From the NCBI GenBank assembly GCA_034509735.1, contig JACGWO010000012.1, positions 21,543,188-21,607,187 on the forward strand: a DNA stretch of 64,000 bases, written 5' to 3'. Positions 34,459-46,108 of this stretch are shown here, piece after piece (the stretch's first letter is position 1; the number at the start of each line of letters is the position of its first letter). Origin of the DNA: Sesamum alatum (lineage: Eukaryota; Streptophyta; Magnoliopsida; Lamiales; Pedaliaceae). Below the pieces are notes generated by a model. The model searched no databases, had not been told where the DNA came from, and worked only from the letters and a program-made list of their open reading frames with translations. The position numbers and the translations under genes are program-made.

Positions 34459-34830
34459 TGTTGTGATTATCCAGCAGCAGCAGGAAGGTGGTGTTGATGC
34501 TGAAGGGGCTGATGAAGATGATGATGCAAAAGCAGCCTACTTCAACCTCGTGTTAGATGTTGGATAGTCGTATTTCATGTTTTACATTTTTCATGTATTT
34601 GAGTGTACACGTTTATGTGCTGGCGGATGAGTCATTTATTTCGTTTATGATTGGGCCATGTCACTAGGTGGCAGTTATGAGTTAGTTAGGTTGATTAGTG
34701 AGACAGGACCACACTTGTATTTAAACCTGGATTTGATCCCTTTGCAAGGAATAACAAACTCTGAGATATTTTTCAGAAATCATGGCCTTCATTCGCTTTC
34801 TTCTCTCTGCTCTCACTCACAAAATTAACA
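34459..34830 (+). repeat. Copia-B 5' LTR
   Basis: 372 bp, TGTTGTGATTATCCAGCAG to CACAAAATTAACA, followed directly by the primer-binding site TGGTATCAGAGC. Confidence 0.9.
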
Positions 34831-34924
34831 TGGTATCAGAGCCTTCCAAGTGAAGGTCTCTGGTTACCTAGCATAATTGTACCTCACTGCTTGCAATTCT
34901 TGCATTGATATGTAGAGCTCAGTC

Positions 34925-37900
34925 ATGGCTGCATTGACTGTGGATCAGAACCGATGTGTAGAAGATGCAGCTCAACTGGAGAAGGATAAGCTTTACATCC
35001 ATCATTCAGAACATTCAGGTTTAACACTGACTTCTTCACCTCTAGACGGTACAAACTTTTCGATGTGGAGTCGTTCAGTATACATATCACTTGGAACAAA
35101 AATGAAGCTTGGCTTCATTGACGGCACATCGTCCAGGCCAGAGTTTGGTTCACCAACTTTTGGATAGTGGAGACGCGTGGGTTGGATGGTCACATCCTGG
35201 ATCTCGAATTCCATAGTGAGGGACATTATGGAGGCATTTATGTATGCCTCCTCCTCTCGCAAGCTATGGTTGGAACTTCAAGCTCGATATGGTAGAAGTA
35301 ATGGTCCAATGGTCTATCGATTGTGGAGAGAGCTTTCGACAATATCGCAAGGGGACTTGAATTCGACTGCCTATCTCACCAAGGTGAAGAGACTGTAGAA
35401 CGAGTTGATGTGCATAGCACCTCCTCCAAAGTACACTTGTGGAGGTTGTACTTGTGGTGTTAATCAAGCAATTGCAGATCGTGTTATGTCTACTCAGTTG
35501 ATGCAGTTCCTGATGGGGCTGCATGAGGCGTTTGATAGTGAACGTAGTCAAATCCTAATGATGGATCCATTACTTGATATTGAGAAAACGTTCCAATGAT
35601 TTGTGCAGTGGAGGAGCAACGATCAATCAATGTTGATTCCTCAACTCACATGGCATGCCAAACCGCCTTGAAAGAGAACAGGAGGGAAGGCGGAGACAAG
35701 TTTGGTGCCAAGAAAAAACCATATGTGGATAAAAGAGGACTAATCTGTGCTAAGTGCAACAAACCAGGCCGTTCGCAAGATACTTGCTTCTCGATATATG
35801 GCGTACTTGATTGGTACAAGGCTTTGACAAAAAAGAAAAGGAAGTAGCAGCAAGTGTGGAAAGTAAGTTAGAGAGTGCAGGAAGAAATACAACCACAAAT
35901 GTGTCTGAACTTGTGTTTGAATTGCTGAAGTTAGTCAAGGCAAGTCCTCCTTCAGATCCAATCAGCAACTTTGCAAACTACGCACATCTTGAAGAGTAGT
36001 TTGCAGGTAATGTTTTTAGCCTTTCTGAGATTGATTTGAATTGTTGGATGATTGACTCGAGGGCCACAAATCACATTTGTGCAAGTGATGATCTCTTCAC
36101 CTCATATCATACACCTATACACACACACAATCTATTCACCTGCCTGATGGTTCAAAAAGGTCTGCCTTATTTGTTGGTTCTGTGCAGTTATCCAAGCATA
36201 TCATCTTGCACAATGTGCTTTGTATCCCTGAATTTTCTGTGAATCTTCTCTCAGTGAGCCAACTCTGCAAGAACACCTCCTACTCCTTTTCCTTTACTCA
36301 AAACAGATGCATTTTGCAGGACCAGGGGGCTAAACAAGACATCTTGGTGGGTTCAATGGTCAAGAAACTCTATATCATAAACAAGATTTGACTCTTTTAC
36401 CTCGTGGATCTATAATAGATAGTGACATTTAGTTGTTCCATTTCTGGAAACTGTAATCACATGACCTGGCACAAGAGGCTAGGACATGCTTCTTTTCATG
36501 CAATAAAATTCTTACCTTTCTGCACAGTTGGTGGAAATGTTGATAATCAAGTCTGTGAGGTTTGTCCCCTAGCCAAACAAACACGAATCCCTTTTTCCTT
36601 CTAGCAATTCTCAAGCATCTGCCCCATTTCACTTGATACATCTAAACCTTTGGGGCCCTTACAGAACCCACACCATCTCAGGTTGTGCCTATGTCCTGAC
36701 CATCCTTAATGACTACAATAGAACATTATGGACGTACCTCCTCAAACATAAAATCCAAGTCTCTTATATACTTTCCTCCTTTTGCACTAGTGCAAACTCA
36801 ACACAATTCAAAGATCAAAGCCTTCAGATCTGATAGCGGGTCAGAGTTTATCAATAAAGAGTGTCATGCTCTGTGCCAATCCATGGGCATCATACTCCAG
36901 ACTTCTTGCACTTATACCCCTCAAAAAAATGGGATAGTTGAGAGAAAGCATAGGAACCTTTTGAATGTAGCCAGACCCCTCCTTTTCCAAGCCTCACTCC
37001 CTACCAAATTATGGGGTGATGCCATACATTGCCACCTTCCTCATCAATAGAACACCATCCCAGCTCTTACAGTGGTTCACTCCTTATGAGAAACTGTATA
37101 GACCCTCTCTCACATATGACCATCTCAAAACTTTTGGCTGCTTGAGCTATGCAACCAACCTTGATCCCAACAAAACCAAGTCTCATCCACGAGCTCACCG
37201 TTGTATTTTGTTAGGTTATGCCATGAATCAAAAGGCATACAAGTTGTATGATATAGATACTCATTCCACTCTCATATCCAGGGATGCCAAATTTCATGAA
37301 AATGCATTTCCCTTTGCTGTTAAGCCTCAGAGTAAACCTCCAAACTCCATCCCTCTTCCAATGTCTAGTCCACATATTGCTCTTCCCGCCTACAACACTC
37401 CACCCCCTAGTGGCACTCCTGTTGACCAAGCCTTACCTGAGAACTTTCCAACTCAACATCATACCTTATCTTTTAGCCCTGAGGCAGCCCATACATCGGT
37501 TCCCTCCCCTACTCCTGCCCTTAGAAAATCCACCAGAGAGTCTCACAAGCCTTCATGGCTGAATGACTTCATTTCCCATTCCTCTGATCCTTCACTCTTG
37601 CACTCTTGTGACACTACATACATGTCTTTTGTGGATTCCTTGTCAGTTTTGCAGGAGCCCAATCCTTCGCAGAAGCTGTTAAACATGATGAGTGGAAGGA
37701 TGTCATGTAGAGTGAGATTAATGATCTTGAATTGAACCATACTTGGAGACTGGCACCCCTACCCATGGGTAAGAAAGCTATTAGGTGCAAATGGGTTTTC
37801 AAGACAAAGTTACGGGCTAATGGCACTGTGGAGAGGTACAAGGCCAGGTTAGTGGCCTAATCAAGTTGAGGGTGTTGATTACTCGGAAAATTTTCTCATG

Positions 37901-39190
37901 TCGCCAAAGTTGTCACTGTACATGTTTTTCTCACCATTGTTGCAGCCTATGACTGGCCATTGCAACAGCTTGATAACAACAATGCTTTCCTGCATGGTTA
38001 TTTGGAGGAGGATATCTACATGACACCATCTAAGGGGTACACTATTCCAGATGGGCTGGTGTGTAAACTTGAGAGGTCTTTGTATGGTTTGTAGCAGGCC
38101 TCGAGGCAGTGGAATGTGGAGTTTACCTCAAAGCTTAAGGATTTCGATTTTCTCCAATCTGGCCATGACCATTGTCTATTCACCAAGCCTTGTGTTAATG
38201 GTTAGATAGCTCTCCTGGTGTATGTGGATGATGTACTGATTACTGCCCCTACATTGGAAGATATCCAGGGTGTTAAGGCCTATCTTCATGATTAGTTTAT
38301 CATTAAGGACATAGGGGATGCACGTATTTTCTTAGGCTTGAGATTGCTAGGGGTTCGAAGGGACTTTATGTGGCACAGACTAAATATGTTCTGGATATTT
38401 TTCAGGATACTAAGCTGGCAGACGCTAAGGCAGCATCTACACCATTTCCTCAATAGTTGAAGTTAAGTTCAAATTGTGGAGTCATCCTCCAAACCCCTGA
38501 TTCTTACAGAAGGTTAGTGGGTCGCCTGCTGTATTTGAGCTTCACTAGGCCAGACAGTGCCTATAATGTGCAGCAACTAAGTCAATTTCTCTCACGTCCT
38601 TGTGAAGCTCACTGGAAGACTGCCTTACATGTTGTACATTACCTCAAAGGCTGCCCCTCTTTGGCTTGTTCCTGCCTGCTCACAATTCGTTTGAGCCTCA
38701 GATATTCTGTGATGCAGATTAGGCCTCTTGCTCGGACTCTCGTTGTTCCCTCACTGGGTTTTGCATCTATCTTGGGGATGCCCTTGTTTCCTGGAAGACC
38801 AAGAAGCAGCCAACCGTGTCTCGATCCCCTGCGGAAGCTAAGTATCACATCATGGTTGCCAGTGTTTGTGAAATGCGTTGGATTTCATATTTCCTCTCAG
38901 ATTTTGGGATTGCTCTCACTTTGCATGTTGCTCTTTTCTATGACAACAAGGCCGCGCTCCACATCATGGCCAATCCCGTCTTTCACGAGCGCACCAAGCA
39001 CATTGAACTTGACTGCCACCTTGTCCGGGATGCTTACAAAGAGGGGTTTGTTGCTCCAACTCACGTTCGCAGCTCCTACCAGCTTGCGGACATCTTCACC
39101 AAGCTGCTTCCTCTGAAGTCCTTTGGTTTTCTTCCCTCCAAGTTGGGCCTGGTTTCCTTGGCTCCCAATCCCACTTTGGGGGGGGGGGGT
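34925..39190 (+). pseudogene. Copia-B gag-pol polyprotein, broken
   Basis: Gag starts MAALTVDQNRC at 34925 and includes LTSSPLDGTNFSMWSRSVYI, the Retrotran_gag_3 signature; a TAG near 35165 and others follow. A knuckle-like CAKCNKPGRSQDTC lies near 35745. The protease motif is DSRATNH (DSGATNH expected) near 36054. Pre-integrase WHKRLGHASFH lies near 36465, then the integrase (DSGSEFINKE, TPQKNGIVERKHRN). RT segments are [37 protein letters not shown], and YVDDV at 38221. RNase H shows YDNKAALH and RTKHIELDCHLVRDA near 38940-39030. More than five in-frame stops and several frame changes show it is dead. Confidence 0.85.
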
Positions 39191-39193
39191 GAC

Positions 39194-39562
39194 TGTTGAG
39201 ATTACCCAGCAGCAGCAGGAAGGTGGTGATGATGCTGAAGGGGCTGATGAAGATGATGATGCAGGAGCAACCTACTTCAACCTCGTGTTAGATGTTGAAT
39301 AGTCGCATTTCATGTTTTACGTTTTTCATGTATCTGAATGTACACGCTTATGTGCTGGCGAATGAGTCATTTAACCATTTATGATTGGGTCACGTCACTA
39401 GGTGGCAGTTATGAGTTAGTTAGGCTGATTAGTGAGATGGACCACACTTGTATTTAAACCTGGGTTCGATCCCTTTGCAAGGAATAACAAACTCTGAGAT
39501 ATTTTCAGAAATCATGAACTTCACTCGCTTTCTTCTCTCCGCTCTCACTCACAAAATTAACA
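39194..39562 (+). repeat. Copia-B 3' LTR
   Basis: 369 bp, TGTTGAGATTACCCAGCAG to CACAAAATTAACA. It differs from the 5' LTR by scattered substitutions, e.g. GATGATGATGCAGGAGC against GATGATGATGCAAAAGC. Confidence 0.9.
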
Positions 39563-40070
39563 TGAGTTTGTAATTTATTTCTTATATTTTTGTTATATTG
39601 ATGTACGTGAATTTATTGTAATGTATGATCAAATTAGGACAGTTTTTACTATTTCAAGAATACCATAAACGAGCTGAAGCCAGGTTGGCGTGCAGATGGG
39701 CATGCTCTTGGAGGGGTCAAAACCCGACAACTGCTACAGAGTTACTGTCCTTTTCTTACAATTTAACATGCTGCCAAAAAGCGCACTTCACAGAACTGCA
39801 ACTTTTGTTCACTTTCTTTCACCTGTCTTTGCCTTTCCTTCATTTTCTCATTACTGACAAATTTGTTTTTATGCAAGTTTTTCTGCAGGCTCGGCTCAGA
39901 CTTAGCCTTCTTGGAGTTTGGAGCCGAGTTTCTGTGCCGCGGCCGCCCGCTCGACAGGGTTTTCTGTTCATTATGTAAAAATATTCTTGTTCGGATCATG
40001 TTTGATCGAATTAAGTTAATTATAGAATAAGTGTAATATATTTGTTATGTAGTTAGTCATTTTCCTTGAA
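39563..40070 (-). other. Unassigned interval with a basic, Lys/Gln-rich minus-strand frame
   Basis: The minus-strand frame at 39763-39999 reads NEQKTLSSGRPRHRN, then a Lys-Ser-Pro stretch and a coiled-coil-like EKMKERQRQVKESEQKLQF. GC content is higher here (39880-39960). I do not recognise a family and see no splice context. A fragment of a host gene is possible. Confidence 0.25.
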
Positions 40071-40400
40071 CTGCACACCAATCATGCGATCAGTGTATTA
40101 TCATTTACCATATATATAATTGATTCAAGTTTGGTGAAATCGAGTTCGAGCTAAAATTTCTAAAAAAAATACTTGAAAATGAAGAGTAAAACCCATTTGG
40201 CCACGTGTCCAGTACAGGATCAAAAATTTTAAGCCGAATCCGACTCGGTCAAATCTGAATTAATTGTATGATAGGTGCAATACACTTGACATGTGATTGA
40301 TATACAATTTAAATAAATTGATCAATTACATAACGAGTGTATCACACTTAATCTATAATTTGCTTTGATTGGACCATCGTGGCAAGAATTTTTTCATATC
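40071..40400. repeat. Dispersed repeat copies (TGTATTACACTTG family)
   Basis: 40077-40150 has CCAATCATGCGATCAGTGTATTATC. 40225-40395 has GGTGCAATACACTTGACATG and GTGATTGATATACAATTTAA. Both are related to 31010-31180 and to the hairpin in the kinase gene intron. Confidence 0.5.
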
Positions 40401-40974
40401 CAAAGCCAGTCAAAAACTCGTATTTCCTTAAACTAATTAGGAAAAAAGGTTGTCTAATGTATAGTTTACAAACATTCATACACAGCATTTATAGCCCATT
40501 TTAATAGCCTTTCACTTTTAACCTTTTCAGTGATGTCTGCTGAGAATTTGGGCTCTTTTTTACATATATTCTTACTGTAATAAAGCTCCAACACACGCAT
40601 GCCCCTTTTCTATTTATTTTCTTTTATTAATTGTACCAAGTATCTACGAAATTGTTTTTAATTATTTCATTTAGACTATTAGAAAATATTAATTGATTAA
40701 TTAATTAAAGAGACCTCGATTAACGCACAAGCCATGCTTTCATGAACCTCATATATTAAAAAATTATTTTTACTCGTTTCAAAGAGATAATTGTATAATT
40801 CCAATTGGACATTTCACAATAATAAGAAACTTTTACATTTAGAATTCACCGTTTTAGCTTCAAATCATGTTTAGTACAAGTCATGTGTTAAGGAATTAAC
40901 TTAAATTGATCGTCATATCCTTAAAATTTTGAAATTTTCATAATTTTCAATAAAAGAAATATAATTTTTTTTTC

Positions 40975-41290
40975 TATGGTTATAAAAGCATATAACAGCT
41001 AGATTGTAAAAGATAACCTCATATATAAAGTTGGTGAAGAAATTAATGAATTATTCAATGAGTATAATGGGGTAATTAAATAAAAATAATAGTTACTTAG
41101 GAATTAAAAGATACAATATGTAGCTTTTATTATAATTAGGGATAGTAACGGGGTGGATTTGGAGCGGGTTTGTCAAAATTCAGGATCGCCCAAGTCAAAA
41201 AAATTCTGAACCCACCCCAGACTCCTGACCCGTCGGGTTGGACCCGATGGACCGGGTACGGTTAATATTTTTATAATATTAAAAAATATT
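40975..41290. repeat. Duplicated segment, copy 1
   Basis: Matches 42320-42620: shared blocks GGTGAAGAAATTAATGAATT, ATTCAATGAGTATAAT, AAAAGATACAATATGTA and GGATAG(T/C)AACGGGG, in the same order about 1.35 kb apart. Its right side is cut by the MITE at 41290. Confidence 0.75.
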
Positions 41291-41578
41291 TAATTATGAT
41301 TAATTACCATAGTTAAAAGTAAAAATCGTGGTGGATACTTACAGCTGCGCAACTATTATGAGTTGTTGTTTCGGCAAGCGAGGCCAAAGTATTTGCTACA
41401 GCAAAAAATTATGACATATACTTTAGTCATAGGTAAAATCATAGTAAATGTTGATTACCTATGGTAAAAACTTAAGTTTCGCATCGATTTTTCTTGATTA
41501 TGATAAATAGTATTGTTTAGCTATAATTTTTAAGCCATAGGCATTAATAATGTAGCGAATAATCAAATTTTTGTAGTG
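41290..41578. mobile_element. CACTA-like MITE, copy c
   Basis: Blocks ACCATAGTTAAAAGTAAAAATCGTGG, ATTTGCTACAGC and AATCATAGTAAATGTTGATTACC match the family; it ends TTTTTGTAGTG at 41578. The left terminus is not clear. Confidence 0.55.
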
Positions 41579-42214
41579 TTTGTCGTCAAAAGGTTGACTG
41601 GGGACTCCAAATTAGTGAAACAAAATATGAACTTCAGGGATGATAAGGTCAGATATTATTTTATCCCACAATACTGAAACAAGGGTAATTATTGAACTAT
41701 TACACCTTTTTTTCTTTTTCAAAAGAAATCTAAATTAGCGTTTTTTAAGTATTTAACAACCTTAATTTTGCAATAAAATTAGAATAATTGAGGTTAACAT
41801 AGAATTCATAAATGATAATCATGCTTCTTGTTCTCTTCAAACTAAACCTTTTTTTTTTATATATAGAAACAAATGTTTCACTTTTAGCTTTGAAATTCCA
41901 AATGTTGGGCGTATGGTTTTCAACTTTTTCTTATAAAAAGGACCACCCCTCCTTAATTATTATTAATTATTCATTAATCCTATGATCCGTGCGCAATTAA
42001 AGAGCTTTTAATTTTTCTTGGGCTCAGTTAATTTGCCAGACAATTTATGATTTTTGAATAATTAGTTTTTTTATAAATAATAATTACATGATTACATTAA
42101 TATTTCGATAAAAGCAATAAATCAACTCAATAAATATATCAATATAAGTAAAGAATAATAAATAAATTATAATAACTCATGTAAAGTGTGACTAACACTC
42201 ACATAAAGTGAGAC
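41579..42214. other. AT-rich intergenic DNA, nothing recognised
   Basis: No gene, RNA or repeat boundary could be supported. Confidence 0.4.
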
Positions 42215-42295
42215 AAATTATCTATGGGACTTGAATCCATGACATGGAATTTGTTCATGGAACCTCAACCGTAATTGTTAAACTAAGATATCATA
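42215..42295 (-). repeat. Degenerate tRNA-like (SINE-type) head
   Basis: On the minus strand TTAGTTTAACAATTACGG resembles an A box and GGATTCAAGTCCC a B box, 35-40 nt apart. A similar but weaker pair lies near 44150-44190. Not a tRNA gene. Confidence 0.35.
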
Positions 42296-42319
42296 ATTTT
42301 GACTTTTCACAATTTCATA

Positions 42320-43050
42320 ATGAATTATATGAAAGCATATTATGGCTAGATTATAAAATAGACCTCATTTGTAATGTTGGTGAAGAAATTAATGAATTAT
42401 TCAATGAGTATAATAGGGTAATTAAATAAAAATGACAGTTACTAAGGAATTAAAAGATACAATATGTAACTTCTATTATAATTAAGGATAGCAACGGGGC
42501 AGGTTTGTCAAAATTCGAGACTCGCTTAATCAAAAAAACTCCGAACCCAAACCTGGGCCCGCCCCAGACCCCAAATCCACCGGACTGGACACGGTGGACC
42601 TAGTATGGTTAATATTTTTAAAATATTAAAAATATATTTTGTTTAAAAAAATAATATTACTTATTGAGCGGTTAATATTTGTTTTGTAAACATATGTATA
42701 TGTTTCAGGCATTAAAATATTAAAATCTGTAGAATAAGTGTTACTTATATAAACATTAAAACATTTATAAATTATTTACATCATTATTTTAATTTATAAA
42801 AATATTAAGTTTTTGAATTATATATAAGTATAAGTTAATTATACATATTGTTTATATATGTATAAATATATTTTATATATAAATCATATAAGTATGTATA
42901 AAATATATTAAAAAATAAACGGGGTGGGTTCGCGATGGGTTCGAGTCTAACCCACTAAAAGCCAAACTCGTTTAAAATATCAAAACTTGAACCAATCGGG
43001 AGAGGCCCTGATCCGCGTCCAACCCGAATCCATTGACATCCCTAATTATA
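42320..43050. repeat. Duplicated segment, copy 2, and GC-rich repeat
   Basis: 42320-42620 repeats 40975-41290. From 42484 a repeat with GGGGC(A/G)GGTTTGTC and CGGACTGG, then AT-rich DNA, ends GGGTGGGTTCGCGATGG and CATTGACATCCCTAATTATAAC. The ends (AAGGATAGCAACGGGGC and the inverse CATTGACATCCCT) suggest one inverted-repeat element of about 560 bp. The class is unknown. Confidence 0.45.
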
Positions 43051-43149
43051 ACAGGGTTTTGCATTAGACTTAATCCTAAAAGTGAATATTATAAAAGAGG
43101 CCAAACAACATCAAAATTACATTTATAATCAAAACACAAGTTTGAATTT

Positions 43150-43437
43150 TGAACTGCTAAAGTTTAAAAATCTTGATAATCAATATTATTTATCATAGTT
43201 AAACACTATCAATACGAAAATTAAAATTTTTTTACTGTGACTAATCAACATTTGTCATGATTTTAGCTACAACCTAAATATTTGTTAAGATTTCTAACTA
43301 TGACTAATGTTTTAGCCTTACTTGCAAAAATAATAGTTAACAATCGTTGTGCAATCATGGTTGATTAATATGCGCATAATTATTTATTTTCGATCATATT
43401 AATTAATTATAACAAAAAGTCATATTTCTTCTAGTAT
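43150..43437. mobile_element. CACTA-like MITE, copy d
   Basis: Contains TTTGTCATGATTTTAGC, ATGACTAATGTTTTAGCC and AACAATCGTTGTGCAATC, as in the other copies, and ends TTTCTTCTAGTATAG near 43437 (TAGTA instead of TAGTG). Confidence 0.5.
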
Positions 43438-44551
43438 AGCCTCCGATTTTAGTTTAAAGGCTTGAACTTGCTCCGATTAAATAAATGCGCATATTTTCTA
43501 AATTTATTTTGTATATTCATATGACATGAGTAGGGAAACGTGTTGTCACCTTAAGTACTAGTAAAATATGGTTGATTATAATATCAAAAGTATTTTTCAT
43601 CATTTTATCAATATATGTACATTTATCTATGTTTAATTTTCATTATCGTGAAATATAATGAGGTCGGAAAATCTACCAAATTATGCATTAATCAACTCAA
43701 AAATGATACGTCGAATATGTACTTTAACTTAATTCGTTAAATATAATAAATCAAATTGAAAATAAATTACCCAATAGAAAAATTCGATTAAATCTCAATT
43801 TGATTAGTGAAAAAATTATATAATACGTGTAAAAGTGATCAAGATCGATCCTATCTTAAGTCATGTTTGTTTAAAATTCATATGAATTAGACTCGTCTAT
43901 GATCAAACCAAACTCAAATATAATATAAAACTATATAAGTAACTCAAATCAAAATCATATTTTATTTAATTTTGACTCACAGCTGATTTTTTTTTTCAAT
44001 GATCTGTTCATTTACATTCTAAATTTTAATTATCTATAATTAATATACCAATTATAAGTATCAAACATGTAAAAAATCACTATTGTAATAGACCAACAAC
44101 TACTATTAAAATAAACCAACATTCACATATTGGTAAAATACGAACTTATGATATCATGGTCATATGACTTCACCTTCGCTGGTTAAACTATGTTTTATTG
44201 GGAATTGATGAACATACAAGATGCGAGTTTGATGTAGCTCACTTGATATCTTCGTATTCGATAATCAACAAATTTGACTCCGCATTGTTCATAAAATTTT
44301 GGGTCTTCTTTTTCATTTCCGATTACTCGATAATTTTTACAAGCACAAATTCCACTTTTGATAGGTCCAAAATGGCCCAAAAGAGAACTTGGGCCGAAGC
44401 CCAATAAAATAATTACTTGGGCTGGATAATGTGGGTTATGGGTCTGAGTTTGTGTACCTTGAATTGGGTCTAAGGCTTGTGAAGTGGGCTCGGTCTACGA
44501 TATTGAAAAAAAGGGTGCCCGCAATTTAACTTGACTATATATATAAATATA
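43438..44551. other. Intergenic DNA, nothing recognised
   Basis: AT-rich with short open frames on both strands near 44195-44407 that overlap each other. Neither shows a domain. Confidence 0.4.
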
Positions 44552-44825
44552 CTAGTCGTCGTGGCACGTCGTTCTTGCGTGCATATAATAAATATTTTTT
44601 TACGTTTTAAAATATATTATAAATAAAAGTAACATCACATTAAAAAAAAGGAAAGAAAAAAAAATTAATTTATCAATTAATATAAAATATAAAAAATTGA
44701 ATAAAGTAGTTATCATATCAATTATGGATTAGTTTTAGCATTACAAAAAAGTGGTACGACGGTATCATTAGTCGTCATTTGTGAGTAGAAAATGAGTTCT
44801 TCTATATAATTGTATAGAGTATAGA
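44552..44825 (-). mobile_element. Non-autonomous Helitron-like element, copy 2
   Basis: On the minus strand it starts TCTATACTCTATACAATT after an A and ends GCACGCAAGAACGACGTGC, then CACGACGACTAG followed by T. TC at the start, hairpin, CTAG and A/T insertion site all fit. 274 bp, related to 31998-32278. Confidence 0.68.
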
Positions 44826-45252
44826 TAATAGTTATCACTATTTATATTATTCAAATACTTTAACATGTTATTTTGTAAATAAAATATAACGTATTTGGTG
44901 GATTTGGTAAATTTCAATTTATTTGTAGTTGCAGCTAAAATAAATTAAGTTGAAAATAAAATAATTTATTTCTAACCCAAGTGACATTATGAGGAAAAAA
45001 TTTATAAGAACTAAAAAAAATTAATATTATGAAAAACAATGCGTCAAGGCACTATATTTATTATGTGTTGTATGGAGGTTGGGAGGCAACGCGTAATTGT
45101 TGAATCAGCCAGCTATTCAAAATTGGTCGATTATCGTGCTTTAATTTATTAAAAACTTAAAATTCAACATATTATGAATATAATTTATAATATATATATA
45201 TATATGTATATGTACGCCTTTTTTTTTTGTGTGTGTCATGTAATTAATCTTA

Positions 45253-45738
45253 GGGATAATTACACTTCCCTCCCCTAAATTTTGCTTTTGTTTAACAAAT
45301 CGGGTCCCTTCGTTAGTCAAAATTCACCGAATTTGTTGATATTAGCAAAAGAAATTGAATTAAAGGTGAGATTTGTGATCGATTGACTTAATACTGACTT
45401 ATTGTAGGTCAAACAAATCTTTTTATGACCAAACTACCCTTATATATCGTCACACGTTAATGCATGAGATGAGGTATATCTTCACCGTTATAAGGGTAAT
45501 TTAGTCATAAAAGATTTTTTTGGCATGCATTAAGTTATTAATAAGTCAATCGAGGGTAAACATCAATTTTTATTCAATTTTTTTGTTAATATCAACAATT
45601 TTGGTGAATTTTAACTAACGGAGGGACCTATTTGTTAGACAAAAGCAAACCTCAGGGATACCAAATGTAATTTTCCAAACCACATGAAATCTACGTGTAA
45701 TTACACCAAACCTCAGGGGAGGGGAGTGTTATTATCCC
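45253..45738. mobile_element. MULE-like MITE (copy 2), upstream of TMM
   Basis: 486 bp, GGGATAATTACACT and AGTGTTATTATCCC ends, with perfect 9 bp duplication TTAATCTTA (45244-45252 and 45739-45747). Arms TCCCCTAAATTTTGC and ACCTCAGGGGAGGGG are inverse-like. It ends about 310 bp before the TMM TATA box. Confidence 0.85.
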
Positions 45739-46046
45739 TTAATCTTAAGGTGTTTGCATCACAATATCATGTTGGGAAGAAAAAATAAAATAAAATTTAA
45801 TGTATTTCATGAAAAAAGTAAGGTACAACCAAACACAGCATTGCCACGTTTGACAAACTCTTCATGTATGGACCAATAAGACTAGAAACATAGAGGTCTC
45901 ACATCTCATGAGATGAATTCCGTGATAGACATAAATTGCTCAAAACACAACATTTATTCCAACTCCTCTCAATCCTCGTGAACCCATAATTAGCATACTT
46001 CAATTTTATCACCAACCCTACAATAAATGTCATCAATTTCCTTACC

Positions 46047-46054
46047 TATATATA
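46047..46054 (+). promoter_or_regulatory. TATA box of TMM
   Basis: TATATATA about 55-60 nt upstream of the ATG at 46109, leaving a very short 5' untranslated region. A run of AATCCTCG and other AT-rich sequence precedes it. Confidence 0.5.
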
Positions 46055-46108
46055 CCAATCCCAACCCTTATTCTCCAACTGAGAATTCCAAAATTCTACC
46101 TTGTTAAA

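Larger units (their letters stand above)
34459..39562 (+). mobile_element. Copia LTR retrotransposon (Copia-B), decayed
   Basis: LTRs at 34459-34830 and 39194-39562 (TGTTG start, AATTAACA end) are highly similar, including the CCAGCAGCAGCAGGAAGGTG segment. PBS TGGTATCAGAGC at 34831-34842. A long G tract (39177-39189) precedes the 3' LTR. The domain order is that of Copia. No matching 5 bp duplication is visible (CATAT against TGAGT). It is unrelated in sequence to Copia-A in gag (Retrotran_gag_3 type). Confidence 0.9.

Noticed and set aside
39930..39960. Possible cloning-vector trace (GCGGCCGC followed by CTCGAC)
   Set aside because: A single rare-cutter site in a GC-richer patch is not evidence of contamination. 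Neither side continues with recognisable vector sequence.
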